Assembly (NCBI GenBank): GCA_950106755.1
Contig: CATNNA010000004.1
Location: 372,001 to 436,000 of the forward strand
Direction of reading: 5' to 3'
Length of the DNA: 64,000 bases
Source of the DNA: Climacium dendroides
Lineage: Eukaryota > Streptophyta > Bryopsida > Hypnales > Climaciaceae
Part shown: positions 33,013-44,800 of the stretch, piece by piece
Numbering within the stretch: position 1 is the first letter of the stretch
How the letters are laid out: each line of letters starts with the position of its first letter
Made by a program: the position numbers and the translations under genes
Notes under the pieces: generated by a model
Databases searched by the model: none
Told to the model about the DNA's origin: nothing
What the model saw: the letters and a program-made list of their open reading frames with translations, nothing else

Positions 33013-33932
33013 TTCAGGTCGACCTGACCTGAATGACCAAATGTTATAGGTACATCTATAACAGCAACGAACTTATTTTCTGAAGCCTAGGTTTCAACTG
33101 CAATTGCCATCATTCATTAAAATTCCTTATAAATTCAGATATATGTAAACTCTGTTTTCAGGTCAAATCGACCTGAAGTGTCTGACCCCTATCTTGTATA
33201 ATTTTTGTCAGCCGAAAATATAAATGTAAGAAGACTGAGTACAATCCTGAACTTCAGCTCGGATCGACCTGAAGTGTCCCTTGTACTCTGAGATAATGAA
33301 CCCATCTTCATCTATTCAATTCGACGGGAATTCCCTATTTTATTCCTATAAAAATCTCGAACTTCTCGAACTGAAGTCTGTGATGGGAGTACCCACACTT
33401 CAGGTCGAACCAACCTGAAATGAGGACTTGCAGTGAGCCGAATTCCATCTGCACTATTATCATTACGTACAGAATTCTTGGTGACTGAATCTGTGAATAT
33501 CGGGAATTTCAGCAAGACATCTACGAGATTTTCACTTGAACGAAATTACAATTATAGATACGGTTTAGGTCGACTCGATCTGAATTGCCATGTATATCAT
33601 TTCATTAACATATTTGATGATAGAACTATTCAATCTACCTAGGATACGTTTCAGATTACTTCAATTACTATCATATGGGTCAGTTCAGGTCGACTCAACC
33701 TGAATTGCATGAACGAATGACTAATGTAGACAATCTCACATTCAGGTCGACTCGACCTAAGTTGCATGAACGAATGACTAATGTAGAGAACCTCACATTT
33801 AGGTCGACTCGACCTGAATTGCATGAACGAATGACTAATGTAGACAATCTCACATTCAGGTCGACTCGACCTGAATTACATGAATGAATGACTAATGTAG
33901 ACAATCTCACATTCAGGTCGACTCGACCTAAA
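33013..33932. repeat. Palindrome array C, ten copies
   Basis: Cores of 21 bp start at 33013, 33157, 33253, 33399, 33564, 33684, 33741, 33798, 33855 and 33912. The outer arm is (GCA)GTTCAGG-type and the 9-bp centre is TCGACTCGA or a variant. The five distal copies form an exact 57-bp tandem repeat whose spacers share GAATGACTAATGTAGA and TCTCACA. The array is upstream of transposase C on its minus strand. Confidence 0.88.
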
Positions 33933-33939
33933 TAGTTCC

Positions 33940-34872
33940 GGATTTCTCGGACATTGTGTTGGTAGTCTCGTAGTAACTGTGATCTCGTGTTCCGGGTTTC
34001 TCGGCGAGATAATCGGGCACTGCACTCTCAAAATTCTGCAACTCAGATGTCAAGAACTGAACATTGAATAAAGACCTTGTCACTAAAAATTGAGGAAGCC
34101 CAGAACTCATAATCGTGCAACTCGATTTTCAGTAATAAACGTTGGAAACACACGCACTCTGCCAACTTCAGCAACTACGAACTCGACAGTAGATGGCAGC
34201 GCTGAAAGAAACATTATACACACTCAGAAAACTACTATGTGCTTACAAAGTAATTATGTCCAATCCATTGAATGAAAATGTTTGAAAATGCTAAAGGCTT
34301 CTAACCTAAGGACATACAGAAGGCAACAAGTGCGTTCACCGAGATCCTCGAAGCGCAATACTCCGACACTCTAGATAGTACAAGTACAGAAGTTGATAGA
34401 GTTTAGTAATGACATGAGAGAAGTGAAATCTCGCATGAACGTCCATGCATTCGCGATGGAGAAGGAGAGTACCCTAATGCGCGCGGACGCAACGACATTC
34501 AAAACAATTTGGGCGGCAATGTGTAGACGCGAATGCGAAGGCGGGAGCTGTAGGACGGAATTTGAAAATCCCGAACTCCTTCCGCAAATTCCTTTGATTT
34601 TTTATTCCCGCCTACACTGTTCATGACAGAAATAGCCACTGACAGCTATTAAGTACTTATGAGGTTGCTTTCTTGCACCGTTAAGCACTAATTTATAGAT
34701 TCTATTTGTAACAGAATCTAGGCAAGAAGTCTTCATTGTCTTTTTTTCTTTTGCAATTTCTCGAAGTCAATTTGACTTTGCTGAAGTTAGGGTCTCTTTG
34801 TAAATTTAGACAAACACAACCTTTTGCACCACCCAAGTGCTTGCATGTGATTTTATCAATAAGGGTTTTATA
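33940..34872. other. Upstream flank of copy C, no gene assigned
   Basis: A 77-codon frame at 34393-34626 (+) has no recognisable domain. TTCCCGCC at 34605-34612, an E2F-like site, pairs with GGCGGGA at 34540-34546 as a short inverted repeat, 670 bp upstream of array C. TTCCGG(G/A)TTTCTCGG occurs twice near 33935 and 33990. Otherwise nothing is seen. Confidence 0.35.
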
Positions 34873-34994
34873 GTTTAGGGTTTAGGGTCTTTAGGGTTTA
34901 GGGTTTAGGGTTTTCAGGGTTTAAGGTCTCTAGGGTTTAGGGTCTGCGGTTTAGGGTCTGCAGTTTAGGGTTTAGGGTCTCTAGACTTTAGGAT
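34873..34994 (+). repeat. Degenerate interstitial telomere repeat (TTTAGGG)
   Basis: About 15 imperfect TTTAGGG units with variants such as TTTAGGGTCT, TTTTCAGGG and GTCTGCGG. The orientation is TTTAGGG on the plus strand, pointing toward the satellite, which starts about 150 bp further on. Confidence 0.85.
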
Positions 34995-37900
34995 CTGGGT
35001 ATTTTTGTAGTTTACTAAATCATTTTATATTATATTTTTGAAATATTGAACAAATATTTAATTTAGAAGTGAATTCAAGGTTTTTGTACACAATAGGAAT
35101 TATACTGCATGCACTTTCAAATTCTTTTTATAATGTTCGCAATATTAATTTTTCCATGAATCCGAATTATTTCGCAGAGATTTGCAACTTCTGTGTTATT
35201 TTTTCGGACATGCTTCCACGTCAAACCGATACAAATTAATGGTTTGGTTTGTATTAAATACAACATCAATCCTAAAGTATTTTTTTGGAAAGTCATTTGA
35301 AAAAGTGTGGGGAAGCAATAGGGTTGACTTAAAATTAAGTTTTTCCATGAATCCTAATTATTTTGAACAATTGCAACTTGTGTGTTACGTTTTTGGACAT
35401 GCTTGCACGTCAAAACCGATATAAGTTATTGGTTTGGATTCTATTAAATACGACATGATTTTTAGATTATTTGTTTTGAAATCCATTTCAAATGAAGAAG
35501 ATAGTGTAGGAAAGCCATAGGGTTGTCTTAAAATTAAGTTTTTCCATGAATCCTAATTATTTTGAACAATTGCAACTTGTGTGTTATGTTTTTGGACATG
35601 CTTGCACGTCAAACCGATATAATTTATTGGTTTGGGTTTTATTAAATACAGCATGCTTTTTAGAGTATTTGTTTTGAAATCCATTTCAAATGAAGAAGAT
35701 AGTGTAGGAAAGCCATAGGGTTCTCTTAAAATTAAGTTTTTCCATGAATCCTAATTATTTTGAACAATTGCAACTTGTGTGTTACGTTTATGGACATGCT
35801 TGCACGTCAAAACCGATATAAGTTATTCGTTTGGATTCTATTAAATACAACATGATTTTTAGAGTATTTGTTTTGAAATCCACTTCAAATGAAGAAGATA
35901 GTGTAGGAAAGCAATAGGGTTGTCTTAAAATTAAGTTTTTCCATGAATCCTAATTATTTTGAACAATTGCAACTTGTGTGTTACGTTTTTGGACATGCTT
36001 GCACGTCAAACCGATATAATTTATTGGTTTGGGTTTTATTAAATACAGCATGCTGTTTAGAGTATTTGTTTTGAAATCCATTTCAAATGAAGAAGATAGT
36101 GTAGGAAAGCAATAGGGTTGTCTTAAAATTAAGTTTTTCCATGAATCCTAATTATTTTGAACAATTGCAACTTGTGTGTTACGTTTTTGGACATGCTTGC
36201 ACGTCAAACCGATATAATTTATTGGTTTGGGTTTTATTAAATACAGCATGCTTTTTAGAGTATTTGTTATGAAATCCATTTCAAATGAAGAAGATAGTGT
36301 AGGAAAGCAATAGGGTTGTCTTAAAATTAAGTTTTTCCATGAATCCTAATTATTTTGAACAATTGCAACTTGTGTGTTACGTTTTTGGACATGCTTGCAC
36401 GTCAAACCGATATAATTTATTGGTTTGGGTTTTATTAAATACAGCATGCTTTTTAGAGTATTTGTTATGAAATCCATTTCAAATGAAGAAGATAGTGTAG
36501 GAAAGCAATAGGGTTGTCTTAAAATTAAGTTTTTCCATGAATCCTAATTATTTTGAACAATTGCAACTTGTGTGTTACGTTTTTGGACAAGCTTGGACGT
36601 CAAAACCGATATAAGTTATTCGTTTGGATTCTATTAAATACAACATGATTTTTAGATTATTTGTTTTGAAATCCATTTCAAATGAAGAAGATAGTGTAGG
36701 AAAGCAATAGGGTTGTCTTAAAATTAAGTTTTTCCATGAATCCTAATTATTTTGAACAATTGCAACTTGTGTGTTACGTTTTTGGACAAGCTTGGACGTC
36801 AAAACCGATATAAGTTATTCGTTTGGATTCTATTAAATACAACATGATTTTTAGATTATTTGTTTTGAAATCCATTTCAAATGAAGAAGATAGTGTAGGA
36901 AAGCAATAGGGTTGTCTTAAAATTAAGTTTTTCCATGAATCCTAATTATTTTGAACAATTGCAACTTGTGTGTTACGTTTTTGGACATGCTTGCACGTCA
37001 AACCGATATAATTTATTGGTTTGGGTTTTATTAAATACAGCATGCTTTTTAGAGTATTTGTTATGAAATCCATTTCAAATGAAGAAGATAGTGTAGGAAA
37101 GCAATAGGGTTGTCTTAAAATTAAGTTTTTCCATGAATCCTAATTATTTTGAACAATTGCAACTTGTGTGTTACGTTTTTGGACATGCTTGCACGTCAAA
37201 CCGATATAATTTATTGGTTTGGGTTTTATTAAATACAGCATGCTTTTTAGAGTATTTGTTATGAAATCCATTTCAAATGAAGAAGATAGTGTAGGAAAGC
37301 AATAGGGTTGTCTTAAAATTAAGTTTTTCCATGAATCCTAATTATTTTGAACAATTGCAACTTGTGTGTTACGTTTTTGGACAAGCTTGGACGTCAAAAC
37401 CGATATAAGTTATTCGTTTGGATTCTATTAAATACAACATGATTTTTAGAGTATTTGTTTTGAAATCCACTTCAAATGAAGAAGATAGTGTAGGAAAGCA
37501 ATAGGGTTGTCTTAAAATTAAGTTTTTCCATGAATCCTAATTATTTTGAACAATTGCAACTTGTGTGTTACGTTTTTGGACATGCTTGCACGTCAAACCG
37601 ATATAATTTATTGGTTTGGGTTTTATTAAATACAGCATGCTTTTTAGAGTATTTGTTATGAAATCCATTTCAAATGAAGAAGATAGTGTAGGAAAGCAAT
37701 AGGGTTGTCTTAAAATTAAGTTTTTCCATGAATCCTAATTATTTTGAACAATTGCAACTTGTGTGTTACGTTTTTGGACATGCTTGCACGTCAAACCGAT
37801 ATAATTTATTGGTTTGGGTTTTATTAAATACAGCATGCTTTTTAGAGTATTTGTTATGAAATCCATTTCAAATGAAGAAGATAGTGTAGGAAAGCAATAG

Positions 37901-38219
37901 GGTTGTCTTAAAATTAAGTTTTTCCATGAATCCTAATTATTTTGAACAATTGCAACTTGTGTGTTACGTTTTTGGACAAGCTTGGACGTCAAAACCGATA
38001 TAAGTTATTCGTTTGGATTCTATTAAATACAACATGATTTTTAGATTATTTGATTTGAAATCCATTTCAAATGAAGAAGATAGTGTAGGAAAGCAATAGG
38101 GTTGTCTTAAAATTAAGTTTTTCCATGAATCCTAATTATTTTGAACAATTGCAACTTGTGTGTTACGTTTTTGGACAAGCTTGGACGTCAAAACCGATAT
38201 AAGTTATTCGTTTGGATTC

Positions 38220-41200
38220 TATTAAATACAACATGATTTTTAGATTATTTGTTTTGAAATCCATTTCAAATGAAGAAGATAGTGTAGGAAAGCAATAGGG
38301 TTGTCTTAAAATTAAGTTTTTCCATGAATCCTAATTATTTTGAACAATTGCAACTTGTGTGTTACGTTTTTGGACAAGCTTGGACGTCAAAACCGATATA
38401 AGTTATTCGTTTGGATTCTATTAAATACAACATGATTTTTAGATTATTTGTTTTGAAATCCATTTCAAATGAAGAAGATAGTGTAGGACAGCAATAGGGT
38501 TGTCTTAAAATTAAGTTTTTCCATGAATCCTAATTATTTTGAACAATTGCAACTTGTGTGTAACGTTTTTGGACAAGCTTGGACGTCAAAACCGATATAA
38601 GTTATTCGTTTGGATTCTATTAAATACAACATGATTTTTAGATTATTTGTTTTGAAATCCATTTCAAATGAAGAAGATAGTGTAGGAAAGCAATAGGGTT
38701 GTCTTAAAATTAAGTTTTTCCATGAATCCTAATTATTTTGAACAATTGCAACTTGTGTGTAACGTTTTTGGACAAGCTTGGACGTCAAAACCGATATAAG
38801 TTATTCGTTTCGATTCTATTAAATACAACATGATTTTTAGATTATTTGTTTTGAAATCCATTTCAAATGAAGAAGATAGTGTAGGAAAGCAATAGGGTTG
38901 TCTTAAAATTAAGTTTTTCCATGAATCCTAATTATTTTGAACAATTGCAACTTGTGTGTTACGTTTTTGGACAAGCTTGGACGTCAAAACCGATATAAGT
39001 TATTCGTTTGGATTCTATTAAATACAACATGATTTTTAGATTATTTGTTTTGAAATCCATTTCAAATGAAGAAGATAGTGTAGGACAGTAATAGGGTTGT
39101 CTTAAAATTAAGTTTTTCCATGAATCCTAATTATTTTGAACAATTGCAACTTGTGTGTTACGTTTTTGGACATGCTTGCACGTCAAACCGATATAATTTA
39201 TTGGTTTGGGTTTTATTAAATACAGCAAGCTTTTTAGAGTATTTGTTATGAAATCCATTTCAAATGAAGAAGATAGTGTAGGAAAGCAATAGGGTTGTCT
39301 TAAAATTAAGTTTTTCCATGAATCCTAATTATTTTGAACAATTGCAACTTGTGTGTTACGTTTTTGGACATGCTTGCACGTCAAACCGATATAATTTATT
39401 GGTTTGGGTTTTATTAAATACAGCATGCTTCTTAGAGTATTTGTTATGAAATCCATTTCAAATGAAGAAGATAGTGTAGGAAAGCAATAGGGTTGTCTTA
39501 AAATTAAGTTTTTCCATGAATCCTAATTATTTTGAACAATTGCAACTTGTGTGTTACGTTTTTGGACATGCTTGCACGTCAAACCGATATAATTTATTGG
39601 TTTGGGTTTTATTAAATACAGCATGCTTTTTAGAGTATTTGTTATGAAATCCAATTCAAATGAAGAAGATAGTGTAGGAAAGCCATAGGGTTCTCTTAAA
39701 ATTAAGTTTTTCCATGAATCCTAATTATTTTGAACAATTGCAACTTGTGTGTTACGTTTTTGGACAAGCTTGGACGTCAAAACCGATATAAGTTATTCGT
39801 TTGGATTCTATTAAATACAACATGATTTTTAGATTATTTGTTTTGAAATCCATTTCAAATGAAGAAGATAGTGTAGGAAAGCAATAGGGTTGTCTTAAAA
39901 TTAAGTTTTTCCATGAATCCTAATTATTTTGAACAATTGCAACTTGTGTGTTACGTTTTTGGACAAGCTTGGACGTCAAAACCGATATAAGTTATTCGTT
40001 TGGATTCTATTAAATACAACATGATTTTTAGATTATTTGTTTTGAAATCCACTTCAAATGAAGAAGATAGTGTAGGACAGCAATAGGGTTGTCTTAAAAT
40101 TAAGTTTTTCCATGAATCCTAATTATTTTGAACAATTGCAACTTGTGTGTAACGTTTTTGGACAAGCTTGGACGTCAAAACCGATATAAGTTATTCGTTT
40201 GGATTCTATTAAATACAACATGATTTTTAGATTATTTGTTTTGAAATCCATTTCAAATGAAGAAGATAGTGTAGGAAAGCAATAGGGTTGTCTTAAAATT
40301 AAGTTTTTCCATGAATCCTAATTATTTTGAACAATTGCAACTTGTGTGTAACGTTTTTGGACAAGCTTGGACGTCAAAACCGATATAAGTTATTCGTTTG
40401 GATTCTATTAAATACAACATGATTTTTAGATTATTTGTTTTGAAATCCATTTCAAATGAAGAAGATAGTGTAGGAAAGCAATAGGGTTGTCTTAAAATTA
40501 AGTTTTTCCATGAATCCTAATTATTTTGAACAATTGCAACTTGTGTGTAACGTTTTTGGACAAGCTTGGACGTCAAAACCGATATAAGTTATTCGTTTCG
40601 ATTCTATTAAATACAACATGATTTTTAGATTATTTGTTTTGAAATCCATTTCAAATGAAGAAGATAGTGTAGGAAAGCAATAGGGTTGTCTTAAAATTAA
40701 GTTTTTCCATGAATCCTAATTATTTTGAACAATTGCAACTTGTGTGTTACGTTTTTGGACAAGCTTGGACGTCAAAACCGATATAAGTTATTCGTTTGGA
40801 TTCTATTAAATACAACATGATTTTTAGATTATTTGTTTTGAAATCCATTTCAAATGAAGAAGATAGTGTAGGACAGTAATAGGGTTGTCTTAAAATTAAG
40901 TTTTTCCATGAATCCTAATTATTTTGAACAATTGCAACTTGTGTGTTACGTTTTTGGACATGCTTGCACGTCAAACCGATATAATTTATTGGTTTGGGTT
41001 TTATTAAATACAGCAAGCTTTTTAGAGTATTTGTTATGAAATCCATTTCAAATGAAGAAGATAGTGTAGGAAAGCAATAGGGTTGTCTTAAAATTAAGTT
41101 TTTCCATGAATCCTAATTATTTTGAACAATTGCAACTTGTGTGTTACGTTTTTGGACATGCTTGCACGTCAAACCGATATAATTTATTGGTTTGGGTTTT

Positions 41201-41800
41201 ATTAAATACAGCATGCTTCTTAGAGTATTTGTTATGAAATCCATTTCAAATGAAGAAGATAGTGTAGGAAAGCAATAGGGTTGTCTTAAAATTAAGTTTT
41301 TCCATGAATCCTAATTATTTTGAACAATTGCAACTTGTGTGTTACGTTTTTGGACATGCTTGCACGTCAAACCGATATAATTTATTGGTTTGGGTTTTAT
41401 TAAATACAGCATGCTTTTTAGAGTATTTGTTATGAAATCCAATTCAAATGAAGAAGATAGTGTAGGAAAGCCATAGGGTTCTCTTAAAATTAAGTTTTTC
41501 CATGAATCCTAATTATTTTGAACAATTGCAACTTGTGTGTTACGTTTTTGGACAAGCTTGGACGTCAAAACCGATATAAGTTATTCGTTTGGATTCTATT
41601 AAATACAACATGATTTTTAGATTATTTGTTTTGAAATCCATTTCAAATGAAGAAGATAGTGTAGGAAAGCAATAGGGTTGTCTTAAAATTAAGTTTTTCC
41701 ATGAATCCTAATTATTTTGAACAATTGCAACTTGTGTGTTACGTTTTTGGACAAGCTTGGACGTCAAAACCGATATAAGTTATTCGTTTGGATTCTATTA
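38220..41800. repeat. Nine-monomer tandem block within the satellite
   Basis: Rare variants recur at 1,788-bp spacing: CAGCAAGC at 39223 and 41011, TTTCGATTC at 38808 and 40596, and ATCCAATTCAAATG at about 39651 and 41440. This equals nine monomers. CAGCAAGC appears again 13 monomers later (43593). Block limits are approximate. Confidence 0.7.
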
Positions 41801-44800
41801 AATACAACATGATTTTTAGATTATTTGTTTTGAAATCCATTTCAAATGAAGAAGATAGTGTAGGAAAGCAATAGGGTTGTCTTAAAATTAAGTTTTTCCA
41901 TGAATCCTAATTATTTTGAACAATTGCAACTTGTGTGTTACGTTTTTGGACATGCTTGCACGTCAAACCGATATAATTTATTGGTTTGGGTTTTATTAAA
42001 TACAGCATGCTTTTTAGAGTATTTGTTATGAAATCCATTTCAAATGAAGAAGATAGTGTAGGAAAGCAATAGGGTTGTCTTAAAATTAAGTTTTTCCATG
42101 AATCCTAATTATTTTGAACAATTGCAACTTGTGTGTTACGTTTTTGGACATGCTTGCACGTGAAACCGATATAATTTATTGGTTTGGGTTTTATTAAATA
42201 CAGCATGCTTTTTAGAGTATTTGTTATGAAATCCATTTCAAATGAAGAAGATAGTGTAGGAAAGCAATAGGGTTGTCTTAAAATTAAGTTTTTCCATGAA
42301 TCCTAATTATTTTGAACAATTGCAACTTGTGTGTAACGTTTTTGGACAAGCTTGGACGTCAAAACCGATATAAGTTATTCGTTTCGATTCTATTAAATAC
42401 AACATGATTTTTAGATTATTTGTTTTGAAATCCATTTCAAATGAAGAAGATAGTGTAGGAAAGCAATAGGGTTGTCTTAAAATTAAGTTTTTCCATGAAT
42501 CCTAATTATTTTGAACAATTGCAACTTGTGTGTTACGTTTTTGGACAAGCTTGGACGTCAAAACCGATATAAGTTATTCGTTTGGATTCTATTAAATACA
42601 ACATGATTTTTAGATTATTTGTTTTGAAATCCATTTCAAATGAAGAAGATAGTGTAGGAAAGCAATAGGGTTGTCTTAAAATTAAGTTTTTCCATGAATC
42701 CTAATTATTTTGAACAATTGCAACTTGTGTGTTACGTTTTTGGACAAGCTTGGACGTCAAAACCGATATAAGTTATTCGTTTGGATTCTATTAAATACAA
42801 CATGATTTTTAGATTATTTGTTTTGAAATCCATTTCAAATGAAGAAGATAGTGTAGGACAGCAATAGGGTTGTCTTAAAATTAAGTTTTTCCATGAATCC
42901 TAATTATTTTGAACAATTGCAACTTGTGTGTAACGTTTTTGGACAAGCTTGGACGTCAAAACCGATATAAGTTATTCGTTTGGATTCTATTAAATACAAC
43001 ATGATTTTTAGATTATTTGTTTTGAAATCCATTTCAAATGAAGAAGATAGTGTAGGAAAGCAATAGGGTTGTCTTAAAATTAAGTTTTTCCATGAATCCT
43101 AATTATTTTGAACAATTGCAACTTGTGTGTAACGTTTTTGGACAAGCTTGGACGTCAAAACCGATATAAGTTATTCGTTTCGATTCTATTAAATACAACA
43201 TGATTTTTAGATTATTTGTTTTGAAATCCATTTCAAATGAAGAAGATAGTGTAGGAAAGCAATAGGGTTGTCTTAAAATTAAGTTTTTCCATGAATCCTA
43301 ATTATTTTGAACAATTGCAACTTGTGTGTTACGTTTTTGGACAAGCTTGGACGTCAAAACCGATATAAGTTATTCGTTTGGATTCTATTAAATACAACAT
43401 GATTTTTAGATTATTTGTTTTGAAATCCATTTCAAATGAAGAAGATAGTGTAGGACAGCAATAGGGTTGTCTTAAAATTAAGTTTTTCCATGAATCCTAA
43501 TTATTTTGAACAATTGCAACTTGTGTGTTACGTTTTTGGACATGCTTGCACGTCAAACCGATATAATTTATTGGTTTGGGTTTTATTAAATACAGCAAGC
43601 TTTTTAGAGTATTTGTTATGAAATCCATTTCAAATGAAGAAGATAGTGTAGGAAAGCAATAGGGTTGTCTTAAAATTAAGTTTTTCCATGAATCCTAATT
43701 ATTTTGAACAATTGCAACTTGTGTGTTACGTTTTTGGACATGCTTGCACGTCAAACCGATATAATTTATTGGTTTGGGTTTTATTAAATACAGCATGCTT
43801 CTTAGAGTATTTGTTATGAAATCCATTTCAAATGAAGAAGATAGTGTAGGAAAGCAATAGGGTTGTCTTAAAATTAAGTTTTTCCATGAATCCTAATTAT
43901 TTTGAACAATTGCAACTTGTGTGTTACGTTTTTGGACATGCTTGCACGTCAAACCGATATAATTTATTGGTTTGGGTTTTATTAAATACAGCATGCTTTT
44001 TAGAGTATTTGTTATGAAATCCAATTCAAATGAAGAAGATAGTGTAGGAAAGCAATAGGGTTGTCTTAAAATTAAGTTTTTCCATGAATCCTAATTATTT
44101 TGAACAATTGCAACTTGTGTGTTACGTTTTTGGACAAGCTTGGACGTCAAAACCGATATAAGTTATTCGTTTGGATTCTATTAAATACAACATGATTTTT
44201 AGATTATTTGTTTTGAAATCCATTTCAAATGAAGAAGATAGTGTAGGAAAGCAATAGGGTTGTCTTAAAATTAAGTTTTTCCATGAATCCTAATTATTTT
44301 GAACAATTGCAACTTGTGTGTTACGTTTTTGGACAAGCTTGGACGTCAAAACCGATATAAGTTATTCGTTTGGATTCTATTAAATACAACATGATTTTTA
44401 GATTATTTGTTTTGAAATCCATTTCAAATGAAGAAGATAGTGTAGGACAGCAATAGGGTTGTCTTAAAATTAAGTTTTTCCATGAATCCTAATTATTTTG
44501 AACAATTGCAACTTGTGTGTTACGTTTTTGGACATGCTTGCACGTCAAACCGATATAATTTATTGGTTTGGGTTTTATTAAATACAGCATGCTTCTTAGA
44601 GTATTTGTTATGAAATCCATTTCAAATGAAGAAGATAGTGTAGGAAAGCAATAGGGTTGTCTTAAAATTAAGTTTTTCCATGAATCCTAATTATTTTGAA
44701 CAATTGCAACTTGTGTGTTACGTTTTTGGACATGCTTGCACGTCAAACCGATATAATTTATTGGTTTGGGTTTTATTAAATACAGCATGCTTTTTAGAGT

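Noticed and set aside
35182..35424. 80-codon frame at the satellite start
   Set aside because: It is satellite sequence read as protein; later monomers close the frame.
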